From DATIYF01 sp035517775 (GTDB lineage Bacteria; Acidobacteriota; Terriglobia; Terriglobales; Acidobacteriaceae), in assembly GCA_035517775.1 (NCBI GenBank), contig DATIYF010000072.1, positions 1 through 35,772 of the forward strand: a DNA stretch of 35,772 nt, read 5' to 3'. This document shows positions 1 through 7,652 of the stretch, one piece after another (positions within the stretch are counted from its first letter, which is position 1; every line of letters begins with the position of its first letter). A program made the translations under genes and the position numbers. A model generated the notes under the pieces. The model ran no database searches. It was not told where the DNA came from and saw only the letters and a list, made by a program, of their open reading frames with translations.

Positions 1-395
1 ACGTCCATGTTGAGGCCGTTCTGGTGGAACCAGCGCAGGCTGGGATCGGCCGCGGTCCAGCGGTATTTGTTTTCTTCGAGGCGAGTGATGGTGCCATCGT
101 CAATGACTTTGCCCTGCTCGTCGCACCAGCAGCAGTAAATCACCTGGCCGACTTTGACCTTGTTGATGTCGCGCGTGATCACGCGATTCACCAACTTGGT
201 GGCGTCCTTGCCGGTGATCAGATATTTGTAAAGCGGCGTGATGTCAATGAGCGCGGCAGCGTTGCGGATGGCGTTGTACTCGTGCTCGTGGTGAACCTCG
301 TACACGCTGACGGTGTAGTAGCCGGACCACTCGCGGTAGTTGAGGCTGTGGCAGAGGGCGAAGGTGCGCTCGTGAAATGCGGTTCCGATGGGCAA
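1..395 (-). CDS. GcvT-like aminomethyltransferase, C-terminally truncated by window edge
   Basis: The minus strand reads an open frame from a TTG at 395 to the window edge, about 131 residues, beginning MPIGTAFHERTFALCHSLNY. It matches the N-terminal part of the glycine-cleavage T-protein (GcvT) folate-binding fold: NAAALIDITPLYKY, then a GKDATKLVNRVITRD stretch, then DEQGKVIDDGTI, where GcvT proteins carry the folate/substrate-contacting Asp. Family members move a one-carbon unit from an aminomethyl or N-methyl donor to tetrahydrofolate in the cytoplasm. The TTG is preceded by GGAG with a 6-nt gap, which decides this start; no better ATG or GTG exists nearby. The C-terminal barrel lies outside the window, so T-protein proper cannot be separated from dimethylglycine/sarcosine-type or DMSP-demethylase-like relatives. 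It is divergent from two FAD oxidoreductases and purU, which suggests a folate one-carbon function for the locus. Confidence 0.82.
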   Translation of the reverse strand, partial: MPIGTAFHERTFALCHSLNYREWSGYYTVSVYEVHHEHEYNAIRNAAALIDITPLYKYLITGKDATKLVNRVITRDINKVKVGQVIYCCWCDEQGKVIDDGTITRLEENKYRWTAADPSLRWFHQNGLNMD

Positions 396-512
396 GGTGG
401 TCTCCGTGAGTCTCTGTATTCCTCCGCGTCTTCTTCGGTTAGGCGCGTAGCGCTTAGCATTTAGCACTTGGCATTTTGCCATCCCGCCAAGTGGGAAGGG
501 CCAAAGGCACCA

Positions 513-532
513 ACCACGGAGAGCACAGAGGA
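513..532. repeat. ACCACGGAG-type dispersed intergenic repeat, copy 1
   Basis: ACCACGGAGAGCACAGAGGA. The same word family (ACCACAGAGGACACGGAGA and variants) recurs in non-coding gaps at 11718-11737, 12848-12875 and 23701-23738. Its reverse complement (CTTCGTGGTT) occurs at 28541-28621. It is composed of near-periodic CACGGAG/CACAGAG half-units. Confidence 0.55.
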
Positions 533-546
533 GCCAGCAACGCCGG

Positions 547-576
547 ATTATATTCAGTCGGCGAGGCGCAGGGCAA
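547..576 (-). promoter_or_regulatory. Candidate sigma70 promoter for the GcvT-like gene
   Basis: On the minus strand a perfect -10 TATAAT (547-552) follows TTGCCC (571-576) with an 18-bp spacer. Transcription would start near 540, giving a leader of about 145 nt before the TTG at 395. The -10 is strong and the -35 only partial. Prediction by eye only. Confidence 0.45.
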
Positions 577-774
577 TGTGCGCTCCCTGGCTCGCAGTCA
601 GAGGAAGGGATTCTGGCGAGACAAATACGCGACTCTCCGCTAGAATGAGGGCGCTTTATGCGCCGCCAGATTCAATGGAGCATTCTTCCCGCCGGGCTCT
701 GATTCGGCTCGCTTCGACACGCACTCTCGCGAGTATCATTCCTCTTTGCCACTGAAAGCAGAAAGCTGGAGCCT

Positions 775-2367
775 ATGGCGAAACAATATGACGTAATTGT
801 GATTGGCGGAGGGCACAACGGCCTGACCAACGCCGCCTATCTGGCGCGCGCCGGAAAGAAAGTGCTAGTGCTGGAGCGGCGGCATGTGCTGGGCGGGGCG
901 GCGGTGACGGAAGAAGTTTTTCCCGGATTCAAGTTTTCCGTCTGCTCGTATGTGGTTTCGCTGCTGCGGCCGGAGATCATTCGCGATCTGGACCTGCCAC
1001 GCCACGGACTGGAGATTTTGCCGCTCGATGGCACGTTCACGCCCACGCCCAGCGGCGATTACTTGTGGCGCGTGAATGACCACGGCAAGACACGCCGGGA
1101 GATCGCCCGCCACTCGCGTCTGGACGCCGAAGCCTACGAGGAATTTGGCAAGGCCATGCAGGCCATGTGCCGCTTCGTGAAGCCGATTCTGAGCATGGTG
1201 CCACCGGACCCGACGACACTGAATCCGCGCGACCTGACCAAGCTGCTCTTTCTTGGACGCCGCTTTCAGGGACTGGCGAGCGAAGACAAATACAACCAGG
1301 TGCAGTTGATGACCATGAGCGCGGTGGATTTTCTCGACCAGTGGTTCGAGACCGACGTGCTCAAGGCGACGATGTCGGCTTCGGGAATTATCGGAACGTT
1401 TCTGGGCGTGCGTTCGCCGGGGACGGCGTACGTGCTGCTGCATCATTACATGGGGGAGATTGACGGCGCGTTCCGCTCGTGGGGATTTGCGCGCGGCGGC
1501 ACGGGGGCGATTTCGAACGCGATTGGCGAAGCGGCCAAGGAGGCCGGCGCAGAGATTCGCACGCAGGCGGGCATCGCCAAGATCATCGTGAAAGGCGGCA
1601 AAGCCAAGGGCGTGGTGCTGGCCAACGGCGACGAGGTTTACGCCGACGTCATTTCTTCGAGCGTGGACCCGCGTCTGACGTTCACGCGCTTTATTGATCA
1701 GGAACATTTGTCCGGTGAATTTCTGGAGGAAGTGAATCGCTACAAGTATCGCGGGTCGTCGGGCAAGGTGAATATGGCGCTTGACGCGTTACCCGATTTC
1801 AAATGTCTGCCGGGGCCGGGGGCGCATCTGCGAGGGGCGATCTCGATTTCGCCGAGCGTCGAGTACATGGAGAAGGCTTACGACGATGCCAAGTACGGCA
1901 ACTTTTCGCGGCGGCCATACATTGACATGGTTATTCCTTCGCTGACTGATCCGTCGGTGGCGCCGCCGGGCAAGCATGTGCTGTCGTGCTTCGTGCAGTA
2001 TGCGCCGTACAAGCTGCGGCCGGGGCTGAACTGGGACGAGCAGAAAGAAGCCTTCGGAGACAACGTGGTGAATACGATTGCGGAATATGCGCCGAACCTG
2101 AAGAACATTATTCTGCACAAGCAGGTGCTGACACCGCTCGATCTGGAACGCGAGTTTGGATTGAGCGAAGGCAACATTTTTCAGGGCGAGCTTTCGCTGG
2201 AGCAGCTTTTCTTTTTGCGGCCGGTGCCGGGGTGGGCGCAGTTCCGCACGCCCATCAAGAACCTGTATATGTGCGGCTCGGCCACGCACCCGGGCGGCGG
2301 CATCATGGGCGCGCCGGGGCGCCTGGCGGCGCTGGAGATTTTGAAAGACGCGAAGGGGGCGGCGTAG
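775..2367 (+). CDS. FAD-dependent oxidoreductase, phytoene-desaturase/PYROXD2-like (paralog 1)
   Basis: This 530-residue flavoprotein opens with a Rossmann dinucleotide-binding motif, VIVIGGGHNGLTNAAYLARA (residues about 7-26), followed by LVLERRHVLGGAAVTEE, the typical FAD contact of CrtI-like amine-oxidase-superfamily enzymes. The C-terminal signature MCGSATHPGGGIMGAPG (about 501-517) closes the FAD site. Length and the GHNGL/GGAAVTEE pattern fit the PYROXD2/CrtI-like group, not carotenoid desaturases proper, and no crtB or other carotenoid genes are nearby. The substrate is unknown. ATG at 775 is taken because the protein begins directly with the Rossmann strand; GGAG lies 3 nt upstream. 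A full-length paralog follows 3 nt after the stop, and purU lies beyond, so the three probably form one transcription unit. Confidence 0.85.
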   Translation: MAKQYDVIVIGGGHNGLTNAAYLARAGKKVLVLERRHVLGGAAVTEEVFPGFKFSVCSYVVSLLRPEIIRDLDLPRHGLEILPLDGTFTPTPSGDYLWRVNDHGKTRREIARHSRLDAEAYEEFGKAMQAMCRFVKPILSMVPPDPTTLNPRDLTKLLFLGRRFQGLASEDKYNQVQLMTMSAVDFLDQWFETDVLKATMSASGIIGTFLGVRSPGTAYVLLHHYMGEIDGAFRSWGFARGGTGAISNAIGEAAKEAGAEIRTQAGIAKIIVKGGKAKGVVLANGDEVYADVISSSVDPRLTFTRFIDQEHLSGEFLEEVNRYKYRGSSGKVNMALDALPDFKCLPGPGAHLRGAISISPSVEYMEKAYDDAKYGNFSRRPYIDMVIPSLTDPSVAPPGKHVLSCFVQYAPYKLRPGLNWDEQKEAFGDNVVNTIAEYAPNLKNIILHKQVLTPLDLEREFGLSEGNIFQGELSLEQLFFLRPVPGWAQFRTPIKNLYMCGSATHPGGGIMGAPGRLAALEILKDAKGAA

Positions 2368-2370
2368 GCC

Positions 2371-3954
2371 ATGCCAGACCAACGCGACATTCTCATCATC
2401 GGCGGAGGACACAATGGCCTGGTCACCGCCTTCTACCTGGCGAAAGCCGGATTCAAGCCCCTGGTGCTAGAGCGGCGCCCGATGGTCGGCGGCGCCGCGA
2501 TCACCGAGGAATTTCATCCTGGGTTCAAGTGCTCGACTCTTGCGCACAGCGCGGGACCGCTACATCCGAAAATTGTGAGTGAGATGGGGCTGGAGCGGCA
2601 CGGCCTGAAGGTGATGGCGCCGGAAGCGGGCGTCACAGCGCTCTCGCCCGATGGACGGGCGTTGACTCTGCATACCAACGGCAGCAAAGCAGCGGCCGCC
2701 ATCGAGAGCTTTTCTCAGAAGGATGCGGCGCGCTACGCCGAGTTTCAGGCTTCGCTCGCCAAGATTGGCAAAGTGATCGCGCGCGCGCTGGAGATGGCGC
2801 CTCCGGATATTGACGACCCGAGCAAAGGCGACTTGTGGGCCATGCTGCAGACCGGGCGGGCGATACGCAGCCTGGGCAAGAAAGATATGTATCGCCTGCT
2901 GCGCTGGGGGCCGATGGCGGTGGCCGACCTGGTGGCGGAATATTTCGAGACCGAGTTGCTGCGCGCAACGATTGCGGCGCGGGGTATCTTTGGAACTTTT
3001 CTGGGGCCGTGGTCGGCGGGCAGCAGTTTGGTTTTGCTACTGCGCGCGGCCGGAGATTTTCATCCGGCGGGTTCGGCGTGGTTCGCCGCAGGCGGCATGG
3101 GTGCGATTACGCAGGCGATGGCGGCAGCGGCGCAGGCGGCGGGCGCGGAGATTCGCACTGGCGCCGAGGTCGCCGAGATTCGAATCAAAGATGGCGCGGC
3201 AACGGGAGTGGCGCTTGCGAGCGGCGAAGAAATCCCCGCGCGGGCTGTGGTCTCCAATGCCGATCCCAAGCGGACTCTGCTGAAGCTGGTGGATCCGACG
3301 CATCTCTCTCCGGATTTCGTGCTCAAGCTGCAGCACTACCGCATGCCGGGCACAGTGGCAAAGGTGAACCTGGCGCTTTCCGGGTTGCCGCAATTTACCG
3401 CGCTGATTAGCGACGCCGAAGGACTGAAGGGGCGTATTCACATTGGTCCGGAGATTGATTATCTGGAGCGGGCGTTTGACGAGTCGAAGTATGGCGATTT
3501 CTCGAAGCAGCCGTATCTGGAGGTTGCGATTCCGAGTCTCACTGATTCCTCGCTCGCGCCCGCGGGGCAGCATGTGATGTCCATTTACATGCAGTACGCG
3601 CCCTTCAAGCTGAAAAACGGCGACTGGGAGAGCCAGCGCGCGGCGCTCGGTGAAACCGTGGTGAAGACGCTGGCGCAGTATGCACCGGGCCTGCCGGACT
3701 TGATTCTGCATCACCAGATCATTACGCCGCAGGACCTGGAAGATATCTATGGGCTGACGGGCGGACATATTTTTCACGGCGAGCTGGCGCTCGATCAGTT
3801 CTTCACCATGCGGCCGCTGCTCGACTGGGCGCGTTACCGCACACCGATTCAGAATTTATACTTGTGCGGATCGGGGACGCATCCGGGAGTGGGATTGACG
3901 GGAGGCTCGGGGGCGAATGCGGCGAGAGAGATACTGAAGGGTATGAAGGCATAG
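2371..3954 (+). CDS. FAD-dependent oxidoreductase, phytoene-desaturase/PYROXD2-like (paralog 2)
   Basis: This 527-residue protein is homologous to the preceding gene along its whole length. It starts with ILIIGGGHNGLVTAFYLAKA (about 6-25), then LVLERRPMVGGAAITEE, and ends with the FAD-closing LCGSGTHPGVGLTGGSG (about 502-518). Shared internal blocks such as YLE.A.D..KYG.FS..PY and PSLTD.S.AP.G.HV show a tandem duplication. The gap to paralog 1 is 3 nt, which implies translational coupling. The two copies have diverged enough to suggest different substrates or an obligate heteromer rather than redundancy; this is inference. Substrate unknown. The neighbours (GcvT-like protein, PurU) point to oxidation of an N-methyl or aminomethyl compound as one possibility. 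Confidence 0.85.
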   Translation: MPDQRDILIIGGGHNGLVTAFYLAKAGFKPLVLERRPMVGGAAITEEFHPGFKCSTLAHSAGPLHPKIVSEMGLERHGLKVMAPEAGVTALSPDGRALTLHTNGSKAAAAIESFSQKDAARYAEFQASLAKIGKVIARALEMAPPDIDDPSKGDLWAMLQTGRAIRSLGKKDMYRLLRWGPMAVADLVAEYFETELLRATIAARGIFGTFLGPWSAGSSLVLLLRAAGDFHPAGSAWFAAGGMGAITQAMAAAAQAAGAEIRTGAEVAEIRIKDGAATGVALASGEEIPARAVVSNADPKRTLLKLVDPTHLSPDFVLKLQHYRMPGTVAKVNLALSGLPQFTALISDAEGLKGRIHIGPEIDYLERAFDESKYGDFSKQPYLEVAIPSLTDSSLAPAGQHVMSIYMQYAPFKLKNGDWESQRAALGETVVKTLAQYAPGLPDLILHHQIITPQDLEDIYGLTGGHIFHGELALDQFFTMRPLLDWARYRTPIQNLYLCGSGTHPGVGLTGGSGANAAREILKGMKA

Positions 3955-3958
3955 GTCT

Positions 3959-4080
3959 GTTGTCATTCCGACACTGATGCTGAGCTTCGCGAAGCGCAGG
4001 CCGGCCGTTTGCCCTGGAGCAGGGAGGCTTCGACTTCGCCGGAACTTCGCTGTGCAAGGCCCGGCTTCGCTCCGCATGAC
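3959..4080. repeat. GTCATTCCGA...GCTCCGCATGAC intergenic repeat upstream of purU
   Basis: The gap before purU begins with TGTCATTCCGA, contains GAGCTTCGCGAAGCGCAGG and ends with GGCTTCGCTCCGCATGACA. This is the arrangement of the 'GTCATCCCGAGCG...' family also seen at 4994-5100, 21613-21676 and 27432-27459. Its terminal CATGAC supplies an in-frame ATG at 4076 just before purU, and the upstream in-frame codons from 3977 are simply translated repeat. Confidence 0.5.
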
Positions 4081-4084
4081 AAAT

Positions 4085-4939
4085 ATGAAAAACACCGCCA
4101 TCCTGCTCGTCACATGCCCCGACCGCAAAGGCCTGGTGGCGACCATCGCCGATTTCATCTTCCGCCACAACGGCAACATCATTCACGCCGACGAGCACCA
4201 TGATGCCGGGACGGACCTGTTTCTTATGCGGGTGGAGTTCGACCCAGCCGAGTTCGATTTTGATCTGGCCGAGTTTGGCAAACACTTTTCTTCAGTGGCC
4301 GAAAAGTTCGGGATGCAGTGGCGGCTGGCGCAATCGAGCTACCGGCCGAAGATGGCGATTCTGGTTTCGAAGTATGACCATTGCCTGGTGGACTTGCTCT
4401 ACCGCCACAAGACTGGAGAGCTGGCCTGCGAAATTCCGCTCATCATCTCGAATCACCCCGACAATCAAGGCGTTGCCGATTTCTACCGCATTCCATTTGC
4501 CGTAGTTCCGGTGCCCAAGGATGGGAAGCGCGAGGCGGAGCAGATGATTCTCGGCCTGTTGCGGCAGCACACTCCGGATTTTCTGGTGCTGGCGCGCTAC
4601 ATGCAGGTGCTGTCTGAGGAGTTCGTGGCCGAGTATCCGCACCGGATCATCAACATTCATCACTCATTCCTGCCGGCGTTTGTGGGGGCAAAGCCCTATC
4701 ACCAGGCCTTCACGCGTGGGGTGAAACTGATCGGCGCCACCAGCCACTACGTCACCAACGTGCTCGATGATGGACCCATCATCGAGCAGGATGTGGTGCG
4801 CATCTCGCACCGCGATACGCTTGACGATCTGCTGCAAAAGGGGCGCGATTTGGAAAAAATGGTGCTCTCGCGCGGGGTGCGCTGGCATATCGAGAACCGG
4901 GTGCTGCTGTATGGGAACAAGACGGTGGTGTTCGGGTGA
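4085..4939 (+). CDS. purU: Formyltetrahydrofolate deformylase
   Basis: PurU hydrolyses 10-formyl-tetrahydrofolate to formate and tetrahydrofolate in the cytoplasm, balancing one-carbon pools and supplying formate. The 284-residue product has an N-terminal ACT regulatory domain (about residues 4-80, LLVTCPDRKGLVATIADFIF) and a C-terminal formyl-transferase fold (about 90-280). That fold carries INIHHSFLPAFVGAKPYHQA, with the Asn and His of the catalytic triad, and VLDDGPIIEQD with the Asp. The start is uncertain. ATG 4085 gives a length matching known PurU (about 280), ATG 4076 adds three residues, and the frame open from 3977 translates an intergenic repeat and is rejected. No clear ribosome-binding site is seen. 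It lies 130 nt after the second FAD oxidoreductase and is convergent with ftsZ. Confidence 0.95.
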   Translation: MKNTAILLVTCPDRKGLVATIADFIFRHNGNIIHADEHHDAGTDLFLMRVEFDPAEFDFDLAEFGKHFSSVAEKFGMQWRLAQSSYRPKMAILVSKYDHCLVDLLYRHKTGELACEIPLIISNHPDNQGVADFYRIPFAVVPVPKDGKREAEQMILGLLRQHTPDFLVLARYMQVLSEEFVAEYPHRIINIHHSFLPAFVGAKPYHQAFTRGVKLIGATSHYVTNVLDDGPIIEQDVVRISHRDTLDDLLQKGRDLEKMVLSRGVRWHIENRVLLYGNKTVVFG

Positions 4940-4967
4940 GTTTCTCTCGGAGAGAATTCGCTTTCCG

Positions 4968-4985
4968 GCCGGCGCCACCGCCGGC
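4968..4985 (+). terminator. GC-rich hairpin after purU
   Basis: GCCGGCG (4968-4974) and CGCCGGC (4979-4985) form a perfect 7-bp stem with a 4-nt loop, 29 nt after the purU stop. No T-run follows, so it is at best a weak or Rho-assisted terminator. Confidence 0.35.
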
Positions 4986-5010
4986 AAACACGGGGTCCTT
5001 CGAGTGCGCG

Positions 5011-5076
5011 TGAAGCCCGCGTTGCGGAGTTCGCGCTGCGCTCAGGATGATAGGGTGGCGCATGACGCGGGCTTCA
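5011..5076. repeat. Inverted repeat between convergent purU and ftsZ
   Basis: TGAAGCCCGCGT (5011-5022) and ACGCGGGCTTCA (5065-5076) are perfect 12-bp inverted arms. The 42-nt loop contains GCTGCGCTCAGGATGA, a member of the GTCATCCCGAG-type family. It lies 31 nt beyond the ftsZ stop on the minus strand and could work as a bidirectional terminator, but no T-tract is visible on either side. Confidence 0.45.
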
Positions 5077-5107
5077 GCCCCTCGCTGCCGATGACAATGT
5101 GGATCAG

Positions 5108-6328
5108 CTAGTTGGCCTCGCCGCGCTTGCGTAAGAATGCCGGCACGTCCAGGTCTTCCTGCTCGAAGCTGGCGATCATGGCATCGCGCATGGTATCAAC
5201 CGAGACCTTCTCTGGAGCGGCGGAAGGTTGCGCTGGCAGCTCGGCCTGCTCCATGACCATCGGCGGAGGCGCCTCCGGCTCAATGAAGTCATCGGACTCG
5301 CGGGTCACGGCGAACCCCATGTGCGAGTCGCGGGCCCGCTTCTTCATGCCTTCGCCGTCTTTGAAGCCGGTGGCAATCACGGTGATCTTCACCGCATCCT
5401 TCATCTTTTCATCGAGCACGGCGCCGAAAATGATATTGGCATCTTCATGCGCGGCGCCCTGGATGATGGTGCAGGCCTCCTGCACCTCGGCCAGCTTGAG
5501 CGAGGTCGAGCCGGTGATGTTGATGAGAATGCCGCGCGCACCGTCAATTGCGCCCGCTTCGAGCAGCGGCGAGGCGATGGCGCGCTGAGCGGCGTCCATG
5601 GTGCGGCGCGTGCCGCTGGCCGTAGCTGTGCCCATCACGGCATAGCCCATGCCAGCCATGATGGCTTTTACGTCGGCGAAGTCGCGGTTGATGATGCCGG
5701 GAATAGTGATGATGTCGGAGATTCCCTGCACGCCCTGGCGCAGAATGTCATCGGCCACGCGGAAAGATTCGAAGAAGCCGGCATCCTGCGCCACGGCGAG
5801 CAGCTTCTCATTGGGAATGACAATGGTGGTGTCAATGGATTCCATCAGCTCAGAGATGCCGCGTTCCGCCTGCTGCATGCGGCGCTTGCCTTCGAAGGCG
5901 AAGGGCTTGGTGACTACAGCGACCGTGAGGGCATCCATTTCGCTGGCCAGGGAGGCGATGATGGGCGCGGCGCCGGTGCCCGTGCCTCCGCCGAGACCGG
6001 CGGTGACGAAGACCATATCAGCGCCTTCGAGCGCTTCGATGATCTTGTCGGAATCTTCGAGCGCGGCTTTGCGGCCGACCTCCGGGTTGGCGCCTGCGCC
6101 CAGGCCGTTGGTCAGCTTGACGCCTAGTTGAATCTTCACCGGCGCGCGCGACATGCGCAGCGCCTGCAAGTCGGTGTTGGCCACCACGAACTCGATGCCC
6201 TCCACTCCGGCCTCAATCATGCGGTTGACAGCGTTGCCGCCACCGCCGCCCACCCCGATGACCTTGATCTTGGCATCGTTGCGGGTGTCTTCGTTAAAGC
6301 TGATGCGAATGTCGGTTTCTTTTTTCAT
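5108..6328 (-). CDS. ftsZ: Cell division protein FtsZ (tubulin-like GTPase)
   Basis: FtsZ polymerises into the cytokinetic ring at midcell and recruits the divisome. The 406-residue protein shows IKVIGVGGGGGNAVNRMI near the N-terminus, the tubulin signature GLGGGTGTGAAPIIASLASE, and the T7-loop NRDFADVKAIM, whose acidic residues act in GTP hydrolysis across the subunit interface. An acidic, proline-rich linker follows (about 345-390). The conserved C-terminal peptide DVPAFLRKRGEAN is the docking site for FtsA and other partners. ATG 6328 is the natural start; its ribosome site is weak. It is the last gene of the dcw cluster, 101 nt after ftsA, with a palindromic repeat in that gap. Confidence 0.98.
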   Translation of the reverse strand: MKKETDIRISFNEDTRNDAKIKVIGVGGGGGNAVNRMIEAGVEGIEFVVANTDLQALRMSRAPVKIQLGVKLTNGLGAGANPEVGRKAALEDSDKIIEALEGADMVFVTAGLGGGTGTGAAPIIASLASEMDALTVAVVTKPFAFEGKRRMQQAERGISELMESIDTTIVIPNEKLLAVAQDAGFFESFRVADDILRQGVQGISDIITIPGIINRDFADVKAIMAGMGYAVMGTATASGTRRTMDAAQRAIASPLLEAGAIDGARGILINITGSTSLKLAEVQEACTIIQGAAHEDANIIFGAVLDEKMKDAVKITVIATGFKDGEGMKKRARDSHMGFAVTRESDDFIEPEAPPPMVMEQAELPAQPSAAPEKVSVDTMRDAMIASFEQEDLDVPAFLRKRGEAN

Positions 6329-6391
6329 TGTGCGCCGCCGTAAAGTGAATTTGCTTACTCGTCCCTGTTGCTCTGCGTCCTGCTCGGCAGA

Positions 6392-6424
6392 AGAGACGTA
6401 GCAAGCTACGTCTCTACGTCTCTA
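6392..6424. repeat. GTAGAGACGTAGC palindromic repeat in the ftsA-ftsZ gap
   Basis: AGAGACGTAGC (6392-6402) and GCTACGTCTCT (6405-6415) are perfect 11-bp arms separated by AA, followed by a further TACGTCTCTA. The word resembles REP-like palindromes found in many copies in acidobacterial and cyanobacterial genomes. On the minus-strand transcript it would form a very stable hairpin between ftsA and ftsZ, possibly affecting mRNA processing or their expression ratio. Confidence 0.6.
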
Positions 6425-6429
6425 CATAC

Positions 6430-7650
6430 CTAAGCTCCTTTGCCCACCAGCATGGCCTTCAGGCGCGATCCCCAGCGTTCCTCCTGCATGCCGCGGGCGA
6501 GGCGCGCGCGCTGGCTGTACACCGCCATTCCGAGGACGGTGGCAAATTCCGGCTCGGCCAGGGAGGCAGGCATCTTGGCCATAGGAGCGGGCCAGGATGT
6601 GCGCACGGGGCGGCGGAGGACCGATTCGGCGACATCCAACATGCCGGGCAAACGCACGCTGCCTCCGCTGAGCACCACGCCGCCGACGCAATGGTCGAAC
6701 ATGCCGGCGTGGCGCAGGTTGTCGCGCAGCAGCTCGAAAAGCTCGCGGGCGCGGGGCTCGAGAATTTCGCCCACCATGCGCTGCGAAATCAGGCGCGAGG
6801 GGCGGCCGGCCAGCGAGGGCACTTCGACCTCATTGCCTTCGGGAATCAGGGTGACCACGGCATTGCCGTGAAATTTCTTGATTCTTTCCGCCTCGCCCAC
6901 GGCAGTGCACAGACCCACGGAAAGATCGCTGGTGAAATGATCGCCGCCGATGGGGATGACGGCGGTGTGAGCGACGCCGCCTTCGAGAAAAACGATGACG
7001 CCGGTGGACCCGGCGCCGATATCGGCGAGGCAGACGCCGAGTTCACGCTCATCGCCGCGCAGAACGGAATCGGCGGCGGCGAGGGGCTCGAATACGGTGT
7101 CATCTACGTGCACGCCGGCGCGGTTGACGGCGGTGATGACGTTCTGCACCGCGCTGGCCGACGTAGTGACCATGTGAACACGGACTTCCAGACGCAAAGC
7201 CATCATGCCCAGGGGATCGCGCACGCCGGGCTGGTCATCGAGAATGAATTCCTGGGGGAGCAGGTGCAGGATTTCGCGGTCGGCGGGCAGCGGGATGGCG
7301 CGGGCCTTCTCTACCGCCATGCGAATTTCGTCGCGGCCAATTTCGCGCGGACGTGAGCCGAAGCTGATACCGCCGTGGCTATTGACGCCGCGCACGTGCG
7401 AGCCGGAAATGCCAAGCGTGGCATGCTCCACCGGCGCGCCGGCGGCATCTTCGGCCTGCTCCACCGCTTTCTGAATTGAGCCCACGGCTTTTTCCAATTC
7501 CACGATCACGCCCTTGCGCGAGCCGCGCGACTCGGCGACACCGTGGCCGCGATAGCGCACGCCACTCTCGGTGACTTCGGCCACCAAAACACAAGTTTTG
7601 GCGCTGCCAACGTCAATCGCGGTCAAGAGATTCTGCTGCCCGTTTGCCAT
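6430..7650 (-). CDS. ftsA: Cell division protein FtsA (actin-like membrane anchor of FtsZ)
   Basis: FtsA is an actin-fold ATPase that tethers FtsZ to the inner membrane and activates septal synthesis. Visible actin-family motifs are phosphate-1 ITAIDVGSAKTCVLVAE at the N-terminus, phosphate-2 LADIGAGSTGVIVF (about 213-226) and the adenosine motif GGVVLSGGSVRLPGM. The C-terminus ERWGSRLKAMLVGKG is the expected amphipathic membrane-targeting helix. The 406 residues from ATG 7650 fit the family. An in-frame TTG at 7656 overlaps the ftsQ stop (TTGA) and has GGGA 5 nt upstream, so it is an alternative start adding two residues. Translation is probably coupled to ftsQ. Confidence 0.96.
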   Translation of the reverse strand: MANGQQNLLTAIDVGSAKTCVLVAEVTESGVRYRGHGVAESRGSRKGVIVELEKAVGSIQKAVEQAEDAAGAPVEHATLGISGSHVRGVNSHGGISFGSRPREIGRDEIRMAVEKARAIPLPADREILHLLPQEFILDDQPGVRDPLGMMALRLEVRVHMVTTSASAVQNVITAVNRAGVHVDDTVFEPLAAADSVLRGDERELGVCLADIGAGSTGVIVFLEGGVAHTAVIPIGGDHFTSDLSVGLCTAVGEAERIKKFHGNAVVTLIPEGNEVEVPSLAGRPSRLISQRMVGEILEPRARELFELLRDNLRHAGMFDHCVGGVVLSGGSVRLPGMLDVAESVLRRPVRTSWPAPMAKMPASLAEPEFATVLGMAVYSQRARLARGMQEERWGSRLKAMLVGKGA

Positions 7651-7652
7651 GC

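Larger units (their letters stand above)
396..774. other. Intergenic region between divergent GcvT-like gene and FAD oxidoreductase
   Basis: This stretch of 379 nt has no convincing gene. The plus-strand frames here resemble no known protein and overlap repeats. It holds a minus-strand promoter candidate (547-576), an 8-bp perfect inverted repeat CACTTGGC/GCCAAGTG (465-472 and 486-493, 13-nt loop) in the GcvT-gene leader, reiterated TTAGCA-type words near 453-475, and one copy of the ACCACGGAGAGCACAGAGGA repeat (513-532). A GGAG at about 768-771, only 3 nt from the ATG at 775, is the likely ribosome site of the downstream oxidoreductase. Confidence 0.6.

Noticed and set aside
396..546. Glycine riboswitch in the leader of the GcvT-like gene
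   Set aside because: A leader of about 145 nt exists with one 8-bp hairpin, but I could not find the conserved glycine-aptamer core.
3977..4084. N-terminal extension of PurU from ATG 3977
   Set aside because: The extra codons are translated intergenic repeat, and the resulting length exceeds the family's usual 280 or so residues.
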